Origin: Sporofaciens musculi
GTDB lineage: Bacteria > Bacillota > Clostridia > Lachnospirales > Lachnospiraceae
Length of the DNA: 64,000 bases
Assembly: GCF_009830285.1 (NCBI RefSeq)
Contig: NZ_WUQX01000001.1
Location: 2,480,501 to 2,544,500, forward strand
Direction of reading: 5' to 3'
Both the position numbers and the translations under genes were made by a program. Each line of letters begins with the position of its first letter. Position 1 is the stretch's first letter. This document shows positions 35,871-43,630 of this stretch, in pieces. The notes under the pieces are model-generated. The model worked only from the letters and a program-made list of their open reading frames with translations, searched no databases and was not told where the DNA came from.

Positions 35871-36484
35871 CTATTTCTATAAACCCCCAGCAACTGTTCC
35901 ATCTTAGGCTGGATCAGATATGGCTGTACCGGTTCATGTTTCGCACCCATAATCCTGACGGGAATTCTTCTGTAAACCCCACGATCCTCCCGTTTATCCG
36001 CCAATACAAGATAATGAACCTGCTTGATGATACTTTCCGATAAAGGCATCTGCTCTTTTACTAAATCCCGCACAAAATCAAATGCCTCTTTATGCCCGAC
36101 TGCCTCCATATGCTCTTTTAACGGCTTCCTGTCGATCGTCAGACCACGTAAAACCATATCCGTCTCACGCAGAGTCAGAGTATTTCCCTCAATCGCATTG
36201 GAATTATAGGTGTACTCAACAATAAACTCCTCTGTCAGACGTTCCAATTCTCCTTCTGTCAGTGGACGTCTGTTATCCAGTTCTCTTTTCTTCCTTTCTA
36301 TAGCCGTCAGTAAACTTTCTGTTGCTTTAAACCGCCCATCTTCTGGTTTTCTTGCATCTACTGGAATCATCCAACTACGCCCTTCACGGGTGACACCAAA
36401 AACTTTTCCTTCTGCGCATAATATGCGCACACGCCTGTCAGAAATCCCCCATTTCTCTGCAGCCTGTTTTACTGTCATATACAT
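35807..36484 (-). pseudogene. Fic-family protein, truncated before the catalytic motif
   Basis: About 225 residues. The N-terminus is a small helix-turn-helix (VKQAAEKWGISDRRVRIL), followed by the Fic N-terminal region with the inhibitory motif in YNSNAIEGNTL and helices up to GVYRNSAEH. The catalytic HPFxxGNGR loop that should follow is missing: the frame runs into unrelated sequence near 35,880 and stops at the joint with the transposase remnant. It should have no AMP-transferase activity. IS110 copy 2 begins 36 bases upstream of its start. Confidence 0.75.
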
Positions 36485-36654
36485 AAATAATAACCCTCAC
36501 TTCCCAAAACATTATACCCCCTAGTATAATAATGGTGTAGTCAAGAATGACCACTGGTTAATAGTTACAAAGTCCAATCTAATAAATCTATATAGATATA
36601 ACAGAAGGAGGAGTTCCCCCTCCATCAGAAGTTATAAGGCAACATTATTTACCC

Positions 36655-36840
36655 TGTCTGAGGTTTCCTTAATGCACCAGACAAAACATAGAGGTATAAT
36701 CACTGGAGGCAGGATCATTGACGACGCCTCCTTGGGAACTGGCCTTCCGGCTGGTGAAACCTCTTAGAAAGTCTGTCAGTCCATTCGGTGGTGATTTATG
36801 TTTTGGCTGGTTGGGAAGCCCCAGGCTATACCTGTATAAA
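36655..36840 (+). ncRNA. Candidate bridge RNA of IS110 copy 2
   Basis: Structured noncoding region upstream of the transposase. Visible pairings: TGTCTG (36655-36660) with CAGACA (36678-36683); AGAGGT (36690-36695) with ACCTCT about 65 bases later; GGAGGC with GCCTCC across a 15-base loop; CTGGCC with GGCTGG. GAGGTATA at 36691-36698 is the exact complement of the target bases left of the CT core at copy 1. The order (5' stem-loop, then loops) resembles the known IS110 bridge-RNA plan. Ends and promoter are not resolved. Confidence 0.45.
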
Positions 36841-36917
36841 CCGCTAGGTTGTGTATCCGCCCTCTGGAAATGGATACCTGCCTGAAAGGATAAAACCATG
36901 AAATACCAAAAGTACTT

Positions 36918-38231
36918 ATGATGCTTGAAAGCATCCCTTATCTCTCAGTCGGGCTTGATGTCGGCGCAGACTTCACCTGGATGTCCATCATGCTGCCCAA
37001 TGGCATTCTCTCTGGAAAACCTTTTAAGATCATTCATTCTGATCCGCAGTCCCGTGAGCAAGCTGTCGCAAAAATAAAGGAAGCACAAGAGATGTATTCC
37101 CTCGAAAGCCGCTGCTTCCTTGAGTCCACCGGGATCTACCACATCCCGCTCCTGTACTTCCTTCGTGATAAGGGGTTTGACTGCTCAGTCATTAATCCTA
37201 TCATCACTAAGAATAGCACAAATATGAACGTTAGGAAACTGCATAATGATAAATTTGATTCAAAAAAAGCTGCCAAAGTCGGCCTGGATGCTTCCCTGAA
37301 GACTTCCATCATACCAGATGATGAGGTCATTGACCTGCGCAACCTGGTACGGGACTACTATTACTTCAAGGACCTGCAGTCCGCTGTCGTACTGAAGCTC
37401 ACGGCGGAACTGAAAGTGTCCTTTCCCGCATACCGGAAAGTGTTTAGCAAGGTCACTACCCAAACTTCCTTAAAGCTCCTGGAAGCTTACCCCCTTGCCG
37501 CAGACATGCTTGCCGCCCCAAAAGACATACTTGTGGAAACCATACGCAAAACCGCACGTTTCGGTGAAAAATATGCCGTTTCCAAATATGATGCCATACG
37601 TGCTGCCGCAAAGGACGCCGCTGTTTTCGGACGTGCGCTTCAAAGCAGTGCACTCCGGATCCGGCTGTATATCAAAACCTACCGGGAATACCAGGAGCAT
37701 CTGGACAATATACTTGAGGACCTGCATAAGGCTGTTGATAAGCTGGAAGGGACGCCGGTTTATGACCGTATCTTCCTTCTCCAGTCCCTGCGTGGTGTCG
37801 GTTTTCTCAGTGCAGCCGTCCTGATCGCTGAAATGGGCTCCTTTGACCTGTTTTCTTCCCCAAAGAAGCTTTATGCTTACTTCGGCTTGGATCCTGCCGT
37901 GAAGCAATCCGGCAAGTTCAATGGGGATAAAGTCCACATGTCCAAGAGGGGTTCTAGCCTTGCCAGGCGTATCCTGCATATGGTGGCTATCAATAATCTT
38001 AAGGTGGATAAAGGGACAAAAACACCAGTAAATCCAGTTATCCACGGCTATTATACCGACAAATGCAAAAGCAAGAAGAAAAACGTGGCTGTCGGGGCTG
38101 TCATGCATAAAATCTGCAATATCATTTTTGCCATGCTCCGGGATAATAAACCATTTGAGATCATCACTCCTCAGGAACACTGTGAGCGGTATCTGGCAGC
38201 GCAGCCTGACAAGGTACGGAACGCAGCCTAA
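36918..38231 (+). CDS. IS110-family transposase, copy 2
   Basis: Identical 437-residue protein to that at 22,269. RuvC-like DEDD N-terminus and Transposase_20 C-terminus with KRGSS. Directly upstream is a seven-codon frame (ATG at 36898, MKYQKYL) with AAAGGA before it, whose TGA overlaps the transposase ATG; the transposase itself has no good ribosome binding site, so its translation is probably coupled to the mini-ORF. Confidence 0.95.
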   Translation: MMLESIPYLSVGLDVGADFTWMSIMLPNGILSGKPFKIIHSDPQSREQAVAKIKEAQEMYSLESRCFLESTGIYHIPLLYFLRDKGFDCSVINPIITKNSTNMNVRKLHNDKFDSKKAAKVGLDASLKTSIIPDDEVIDLRNLVRDYYYFKDLQSAVVLKLTAELKVSFPAYRKVFSKVTTQTSLKLLEAYPLAADMLAAPKDILVETIRKTARFGEKYAVSKYDAIRAAAKDAAVFGRALQSSALRIRLYIKTYREYQEHLDNILEDLHKAVDKLEGTPVYDRIFLLQSLRGVGFLSAAVLIAEMGSFDLFSSPKKLYAYFGLDPAVKQSGKFNGDKVHMSKRGSSLARRILHMVAINNLKVDKGTKTPVNPVIHGYYTDKCKSKKKNVAVGAVMHKICNIIFAMLRDNKPFEIITPQEHCERYLAAQPDKVRNAA

Positions 38232-38475
38232 CAGGTCTTATGAATTTTAAATAGTTCCACATGGGTGGGCTTATTAAAGTTACCCTTTTTACATCAAATG
38301 CTTCTGAAAAACTTTTTAACATTTTTCATTTTAGCTATTGACATTTCTTAGCTGGACTTTTCGGAATATTATCAATTATAAAGGAATAATATTTCTCGCT
38401 GTTCGGAACAAAAAATGCAGAAATGCAATTTATGCTTTCCGAATCTTGATTTTGACTTCTTGAGAAATATAATAG

Positions 38476-38505
38476 AAATTCCTATCGTTAAAATTTGCAC
38501 CCAAA
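38476..38505 (+). repeat. 30-base direct repeat, right copy
   Basis: Identical to 35,283-35,312. It lies between the right end of IS110 copy 2 and the broken 3' end of the group II intron. The rest of 38,359-38,512 is AT-rich and shows no gene. Confidence 0.75.
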
Positions 38506-39109
38506 TAGCCATTTATCGGTTTCCTTCAATAAATACCCTGTCAACTACTGTCGGTACTCCCAGTTTCCGAAATTCTCCTTTGGTTTCTTTGGGTATCTCT
38601 ACCCTACGGACTGGATTGGGTTTGTATTTCCCATCCTTTGACTGCTGGATTAGTTTCCTTTGGGTATCTCTGAGGAACAGCAGAAGTTCATCCACGCTCA
38701 TCCCATCCATACCTCCTCCCCCTTTGTTCGACTTTACTTTCTTATATGCATTGTTCAGATTAGCCGGTTGTAAAATCTTCTCCAACAGTCTGTCCGTCTG
38801 AAAGTCTGTGATGATGTGGTTATTTTCAGCAATCCTCTGGCAGGCGGGCACTTCTGCATACTCTTTCGATTCCGTCGATACCATTTGCAGATCGCCCTCA
38901 CTATGAAGTTGTCTGTCCTTAAATCTGTCATTGGTTACATTCATTTACTTACATCAGACCAGAGATTTGCCGCCACTTTCCTTCAGATTCCCCTCGCGTT
39001 AATCATAATCCTTGTTAAATAGGTCACCCTTGGTCTTGGCTGTATCCTTCCCACTACCAAGGCGGATTAGGGACTTTCACCCATTAGAAACGTGCGCCGC
39101 AAGGCACAC
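38506..39109 (-). mobile_element. Truncated group II intron (probably class C)
   Basis: The 5' end is recognisable at 39,109: GTGTGCC pairs with GGCGCAC to form the first hairpin, followed by GTGAAAGTCCC-type domain I sequence and the start of the intron-encoded protein. Everything after about 140 codons of the reverse transcriptase is missing. The intron starts a few bases after a Rho-independent terminator stem, which is the preferred insertion site of class C introns. Confidence 0.75.
38513..38944 (-). pseudogene. Group II intron reverse transcriptase/maturase, N-terminal fragment
   Basis: 143 codons with the LtrA-type N-terminus: LNNAYKKVKSNKGGGGMDGM, KPNPVRRVEIPKETKGEFR and KLGVPTVVDRV. 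The YADD active-site domain, maturase X domain and beyond are absent. The last residues (FIEGNR) do not fit the family and mark the breakpoint. Confidence 0.88.
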
Positions 39110-39114
39110 CATAT

Positions 39115-39147
39115 AAAAAAGCTGCCAGTATTTTTTTTACCAACAGC
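39115..39147 (-). terminator. Terminator of the cysE-sigH operon
   Basis: GCTGTTGGTA pairs with TACTGGCAGC (ten pairs including G-T wobbles) over a seven-base A loop, followed on the minus strand by six T. The group II intron remnant begins five bases later. Confidence 0.8.
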
Positions 39148-39155
39148 CTCCCTTT

Positions 39156-39257
39156 TTATCCTTCTTTCCGTTTTTTCAAAATCTTCTGAATCTTGGCATC
39201 ATCTCCCCACGCAATCTTACTATCATAGGGTCTGTCAGGAAATTTTCCATAGTCCAA
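39156..39257 (-). other. Possible small ORF downstream of sigH
   Basis: A 33-codon frame (TTG start at 39257, weak ribosome binding site) encoding LDYGKFPDRPYDSKIAWGDD followed by a lysine-rich tail. It is in the same frame as sigH, directly after the sigH stop and before the operon terminator. It may be a small protein, a readthrough extension or remnant. I do not recognise it. Confidence 0.25.
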
Positions 39258-39275
39258 ATTAATTTTATCTACCGT

Positions 39276-39881
39276 TTATTTCTCTGCCCTTAATATTTTC
39301 TCCGTTTTCCCCTTAATCCTCTGAAGCGCGTTGTCAATGGTCTTTGGGCTCTTGTCCAGCAAACGTGCAATCGTCCGATAGTCCGTCCCCAAAAGATGGA
39401 GATAAAGCACCCGATTCTCCAGGTCACTTAAGCTTTCCTCCAATTTCATCTCAAGTAATTGGGCATATTCTCGGCTGACCAGCAGTTCTTCTGGATTGCT
39501 CTCCTGCCCTGCCGCCATTGTCTCCATCAAGGAACCTTGCTCCTCGCTTGACTCATAGAGAGATATGTAGGAATTCAAAGGGCTGTGCTTTTTGCGTTTG
39601 GACGCCTCGATTGCCGAATACATCTGCCTGGTAATGCAAAGCTTCGCAAAACTGTAAAAGGAAGTCTCCTGCTGAGTATCATAATCCTGCACAGCCTTAA
39701 AAAGACCAATCATGCCCTCCTGAATTAAGTCGTCATTCTCTCCCCCAAGCAGGTACATGGCGTTTGCCTCCTTGCGCACCAGATTCTTATATTTCTCCAT
39801 AATATAGTCAATGATGTGGCTGTCGCCTCCCCGCAGCTTTCCAATCAACTGCTCGTCCGTCATCTGCTCATAGTTCGCCAT
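39276..39881 (-). CDS. sigH: RNA polymerase sigma-H factor (sporulation)
   Basis: A 201-residue sigma-70 family factor of the SigH type: region 2 with NLVRKEANAMYLLGGENDDL and FYSFAKLCITRQM, region 4 with LENRVLYLHLLGTDYRTIAR and SPKTIDNALQRIKGK. In spore formers SigH transcribes spo0A and early sporulation genes. It is the last gene of the cysE-cysS-mrnC-rlmB string, the same place as in Bacillus; the intervening yacP-like gene is missing. Confidence 0.93.
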   Translation of the reverse strand: MANYEQMTDEQLIGKLRGGDSHIIDYIMEKYKNLVRKEANAMYLLGGENDDLIQEGMIGLFKAVQDYDTQQETSFYSFAKLCITRQMYSAIEASKRKKHSPLNSYISLYESSEEQGSLMETMAAGQESNPEELLVSREYAQLLEMKLEESLSDLENRVLYLHLLGTDYRTIARLLDKSPKTIDNALQRIKGKTEKILRAEK

Positions 39882-39937
39882 ACATATCTCCGTTCTTAAT
39901 CATGAACATTTTTCATATTAATATTCAGGCTCATCCC

Positions 39938-40684
39938 TTATGCCATCAGCCTCTGACGCACCACCTCGTAGGCCAAAACACCTGCTGCCACAGACGCATT
40001 GAGAGAATCAATATCCCCCTTCATGGGGATGGAGGCAGTCAAATCGCAGTTCTCCTTCACAAGCCTGCTCACGCCCTCCCCCTCGCTTCCGATGACAAGT
40101 CCAATCGGTCCTGTCAGGTTCAGACGGTACATCTGCTCGCCGCCCATATCCGCGCATACGAACCACAGGCCCTCTTTCTTAAGCTCCTCCATGGTTCTGG
40201 TCAGGTTGGTAACCTTTGCCACAGGCGTATAGTTAAGAGCGCCTGCCGAAGTCCTCGCCACCGTGGCCGTAAGCCCCACCGCCCGTCTCTTTGGAATGAT
40301 GACGCCATGGACCCCCGCCTGGTTCGCGGTACGGATAATCGCGCCCAGATTGTGAGGGTCCTCGATATTATCCAAAAGAATCAGGAAAGGGTCCTCCCCC
40401 TTCTCTCTGGCAAGAGCCAGCATGTCCTCCACCTCTGCGTAGGCGTAGGCCGCCATATATGCAACCACACCCTGGTGCTTTCCCGTCTCAGAAATCTGTG
40501 TCAGGCGTTCCTTAGACACAAACTGCACCAAGGTATCCTGCTTCTTTGCCTCTCTTAAAATGGTTCTCACTGGCCCATCCTGGCATCCGTCCAGCACCAT
40601 AAGCTTATCAATGGTTTTTCCTGACCGGAACGCCTCCAACACGGCATTGCGGCCCTCAATCAGATTCTCGTTTTCGTTTCTCAT
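39938..40684 (-). CDS. rlmB: 23S rRNA (guanosine-2'-O-)-methyltransferase RlmB
   Basis: SpoU/TrmH family enzyme of about 248 residues with an N-terminal substrate-binding domain (LIEGRNAVLEAF) and the knotted SPOUT domain: LLDNIEDPHNLGAIIRTAN, VIGSEGEGVSRL and SLNASVAAGVLAYE. I set the start at the ATG at 40684, where the family sequence begins; an upstream in-frame ATG is possible and would overlap mrnC. Confidence 0.93.
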   Translation of the reverse strand: MRNENENLIEGRNAVLEAFRSGKTIDKLMVLDGCQDGPVRTILREAKKQDTLVQFVSKERLTQISETGKHQGVVAYMAAYAYAEVEDMLALAREKGEDPFLILLDNIEDPHNLGAIIRTANQAGVHGVIIPKRRAVGLTATVARTSAGALNYTPVAKVTNLTRTMEELKKEGLWFVCADMGGEQMYRLNLTGPIGLVIGSEGEGVSRLVKENCDLTASIPMKGDIDSLNASVAAGVLAYEVVRQRLMA

Positions 40685-40712
40685 ACTAATTTTATATACC
40701 TCTCTCGTCGTT

Positions 40713-41150
40713 TTACTGAAAGCCATCAACCCCCAACGTATCCAGCCCCTCTTTTATAAGGTCTAACATCCTTTTCCATTCTTTTTTCAGATACAGGTAT
40801 CCGATTAATGCCTCGAAGCCTGTTGCCTTGTGATAGTCGGACACAGACTGGTTCTTTGCAGGAGAAAAACTTTTTGCATTGCGGCCCCGCTTGTATACTG
40901 CGTGCTCCTCCTGTGACAACCGGTCGTTCAAGGCAGTTATCATACGCGCCTGAGCAGATGCCTGTACCACAGAGCTGGTTCTCTTATGCATCTTCTGTAC
41001 CTGCCGGTTCCCCTCGCCAAGCACCAGGGAACGGATAATCAACTCATAGACAGCGTCCCCAATATACGCCAAGGCAAGAGGTGAATACTCCTTGATATCC
41101 ACCTCCTTCATCTGGAATAATTCCTGCATATACCCTAGGCCCGTTTCCAT
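40713..41150 (-). CDS. mrnC: Mini-ribonuclease III
   Basis: A 145-residue RNase III catalytic domain without a double-stranded-RNA-binding domain, with the signature LALAYIGDAVYEL and the C-terminal GFEALIGYLYL. In Bacillus it matures 23S rRNA. The start overlaps the end of cysS by 16 bases. Confidence 0.93.
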   Translation of the reverse strand: METGLGYMQELFQMKEVDIKEYSPLALAYIGDAVYELIIRSLVLGEGNRQVQKMHKRTSSVVQASAQARMITALNDRLSQEEHAVYKRGRNAKSFSPAKNQSVSDYHKATGFEALIGYLYLKKEWKRMLDLIKEGLDTLGVDGFQ

Positions 41151-42541
41151 TGCACACCCTCTCTCGTATCCTTGAGAACGATTCCTTTTTCCAGCAGCTC
41201 GTCACGAATCGCATCCCCCCTTGCAAAATCCTTTGCCTTGCGCGCCGCCTGCCGTTCTTCAATCAGCTTCTCGATGTCAGCATCCAGCATTTCTTCTTTC
41301 CGGTCCACAACAAGCCCTAACACATCCGTAAGGCTTACCAGAAGCTTAAGAAGCTTTTGCAGATATTCTTTTGAACTGTCTGCATTTGCCGTTGTGTTGC
41401 AGTATTTTACCAGATCAAACACAGAAGCCACGGCATCCGCTGTATTAAAATCATCCTCCATGGCATGTTCAAAGGCTTTCACATACTCATGAGTCTTTTC
41501 ATAAGCCTCCTTCTCCTCTGCTGTCATTTCTTCTGTCTTTGCATTTCCCAATAAGAACTTAAGGCTGTCCGCCGCATTGACGATACGCTCTAACCCATTC
41601 TTAGAAGCCTCCATCAGCTCTGCGCTGAAATTCAGCGGGCTTCTGTAATGGGCGCTCAGCATGAAGAAACGCAATACCTGTAAGTCATACTGCTTGCTGA
41701 TTTCACGGACTGTCCGGAAGTTTCCAAGGGACTTACTCATCTTGCGGTTGTCTATATTCAGAAATGCATTGTGCATCCAGTATTTCGCAAACTCCTTGCC
41801 ATTAGCCGCCTCGCTCTGGGCAATCTCATTTTCATGATGAGGGAACACCAGATCCTCGCCGCCTGCATGAATGTCAATCTGCTCTCCCAGATACTTCTTG
41901 GACATCTCAGAGCACTCAATATGCCAGCCCGGCCGGCCGTCACTCCAGGGAGACTCCCAGGACGGCTCTCCCTCCTTTTTAGGCTTCCACAACACGAAAT
42001 CCAGCGCATCCTCCTTCTCATCCTCTCCGGTCACCAAAAGGGAACGCTCGCCTGAGCGAAGGTCGTCTAAATTCTTGTGGGATAATTTTCCATAATCCTT
42101 AAATTGGCGGGTACGGAAATACACGGTGCCGTTTTTCTCGTAGGCATAGCCTTTTTCAATCAACGTGCCAATCATATCAATCATTCCGCCGATTTCCTCT
42201 GTGGCAAGGGGATGGGTGGTGGCAGGCAATACGTTCATCCCCGCCATATCCTTTTTGCATTCTTCAATGTAACGCTTGGAAATCTCGTCTGAAGATACGC
42301 CCTCCTCTATGGCCTTCTTGATAATCTTGTCGTCCACGTCCGTGAAATTTGATACATAGTTCACGTCATATCCCTTGTACTCAAAATACCTTCTTACTGT
42401 GTCAAATACAATCATGGGCCTTGCGTTTCCGATATGGATGAAGTTATAAACCGTAGGCCCACAGACGTACATCCTAACCTTTCCCTCCTCCAACGGAATA
42501 AATTCTTCTTTTTTCTTAGATAATGTGTTGTACAGCTTCAT
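41135..42541 (-). CDS. cysS: Cysteinyl-tRNA synthetase
   Basis: Class I synthetase of about 468 residues. HIGH motif in FIHIGNARPM, KMSKS in RKMSKSLGN, zinc-binding residues in CGPTVYN, HIECSEMS and HHENEIAQSE. It starts two bases after the cysE stop and belongs to the cysteine T-box operon. Confidence 0.96.
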   Translation of the reverse strand: MKLYNTLSKKKEEFIPLEEGKVRMYVCGPTVYNFIHIGNARPMIVFDTVRRYFEYKGYDVNYVSNFTDVDDKIIKKAIEEGVSSDEISKRYIEECKKDMAGMNVLPATTHPLATEEIGGMIDMIGTLIEKGYAYEKNGTVYFRTRQFKDYGKLSHKNLDDLRSGERSLLVTGEDEKEDALDFVLWKPKKEGEPSWESPWSDGRPGWHIECSEMSKKYLGEQIDIHAGGEDLVFPHHENEIAQSEAANGKEFAKYWMHNAFLNIDNRKMSKSLGNFRTVREISKQYDLQVLRFFMLSAHYRSPLNFSAELMEASKNGLERIVNAADSLKFLLGNAKTEEMTAEEKEAYEKTHEYVKAFEHAMEDDFNTADAVASVFDLVKYCNTTANADSSKEYLQKLLKLLVSLTDVLGLVVDRKEEMLDADIEKLIEERQAARKAKDFARGDAIRDELLEKGIVLKDTREGVQWKRA

Positions 42542-42543
42542 AA

Positions 42544-43272
42544 TCACTTTTTCTCCTTCTCTATACTTATTGATTGCTTCGTTTCCTTCTCATCCAGCAC
42601 GTCAATCTCCTGTGTCCTCATACATCTCATGCGCTTCTCCATCTGTACAAGGCGCTTATGCAGCCTGATGTTGTCCGCCTGCAGCTCTCGGATATCGTTG
42701 CTGATGGGGTCCGGCAAATGTACCTGATCCATATCCATACGCGGAATCTTCTGATCCCCCATCTTCACAATGCGCCCCGGCACTCCGACTACCGTACAGT
42801 TGGGGGGCACCTCTTTTAGCACCACGCTTCCGGCCCCAATCTTGGAGTTCTCTCCGATTTTAAATGAACCTAGAACCTTTGCTCCGGCGCTTACCATGAC
42901 GTTGTCCCCAAGGGTGGGATGGCGTTTGCCCTTCTCCTTTCCCGTACCCCCAAGGGTTACCCCCTGATACAGCGTCACATTGTCCCCAAGCTCTGCCGTC
43001 TCCCCGATAATCACGCCGCTTCCATGGTCAATGAAAAGCCCCTTCCCGATGGTGGCGCCGGGATGAATCTCAATTCCTGTCTTACGCACCGTTCTCTGTG
43101 ATATCCAGCGCGCAAGAAAATAATGCTTTTTTAAGTATAATTTATGCGCCAGGCGGTAATGCAGAATCGCCTTGAAGCTTGGATACAGGAAAACCTCCAG
43201 ATTCGACTTAATTGCCGGATCCCGTTCCCGCACCACCCGTATCTCCTGCCTGATATATGACAGTATTCCCAT
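42544..43272 (-). CDS. cysE: Serine O-acetyltransferase
   Basis: Makes O-acetylserine for cysteine synthesis. About 242 residues: N-terminal helical domain ([14 protein letters not shown]), hexapeptide beta-helix with [25 protein letters not shown] and [16 protein letters not shown]. The C-terminus is extended by about 60 residues rich in charged heptads ([14 protein letters not shown]), probably a coiled coil. Start at 43272 with AAGGAG; it is the first gene after the T-box. Confidence 0.92.
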   Translation of the reverse strand: MGILSYIRQEIRVVRERDPAIKSNLEVFLYPSFKAILHYRLAHKLYLKKHYFLARWISQRTVRKTGIEIHPGATIGKGLFIDHGSGVIIGETAELGDNVTLYQGVTLGGTGKEKGKRHPTLGDNVMVSAGAKVLGSFKIGENSKIGAGSVVLKEVPPNCTVVGVPGRIVKMGDQKIPRMDMDQVHLPDPISNDIRELQADNIRLHKRLVQMEKRMRCMRTQEIDVLDEKETKQSISIEKEKK

Positions 43273-43317
43273 ATAGACCTGCCACTCCTTCCTCATTCCC
43301 ATTCTTTTGAGAAAAAC

Positions 43318-43592
43318 AAAAAAACTCCGTCTCTTAAATCAACATCAAGAGACGAAGCATCACTCCGCGGTTCCACTCTTGTAAAGGACTTCCAGAAAAA
43401 ATGTCCTCCACTCTTATACACGTAACGTGTGTAAACCCGTATTCGGCTACGCAAAATCTACATTTTTCACCGAATCGACTCCCGAATGCACTTCACAGAC
43501 CATTCCCCGAAAGCTGCTTTCAGCCGGCGACAGCTTCTCTCTGTTGGTTTTTTTGACCTGCTACTCTTTTCGTTCAACATCTTTGCCATGTA
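43318..43592 (-). promoter_or_regulatory. Cysteine T-box riboswitch
   Basis: The leader of cysE-cysS. The invariant T-box is seen as AGTGGAACCGCGG (43365-43377), followed by a terminator hairpin CGTCTCTT/AAGAGACG and seven T (43318-43354). In stem I the candidate specifier is TGC followed by A (43490-43488), a cysteine codon, matching the regulated genes. Uncharged tRNA-Cys should favour the antiterminator and turn on the operon. Confidence 0.92.
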
Positions 43593-43598
43593 CGTTAT

Positions 43599-43627
43599 AT
43601 CATATGCGAAAATGAGGGATTTGTCAA
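43599..43627 (-). promoter_or_regulatory. Promoter of the cysE-cysS-mrnC-rlmB-sigH operon
   Basis: A perfect TTGACA (43622-43627), 17 bases, then TATGAT (43599-43604) on the minus strand, just upstream of the T-box. The -35 lies three bases after the stop of the restriction-modification methylase gene. Confidence 0.8.
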
Positions 43628-43630
43628 TCG

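Larger units (their letters stand above)
36520..38358 (+). mobile_element. IS110-family insertion sequence, copy 2
   Basis: The inverted partner of 22,141-23,980, 1,839 bases. The left junction reads TATACCCC-CT followed by AGTATAATAATGG, the right junction AGCTGGA-CT followed by TTTCGG, so a CT is shared at both ends. Compared with copy 1 it lacks one base in a T run downstream of the gene. The protein is identical. Near-identity implies very recent transposition. Confidence 0.93.
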
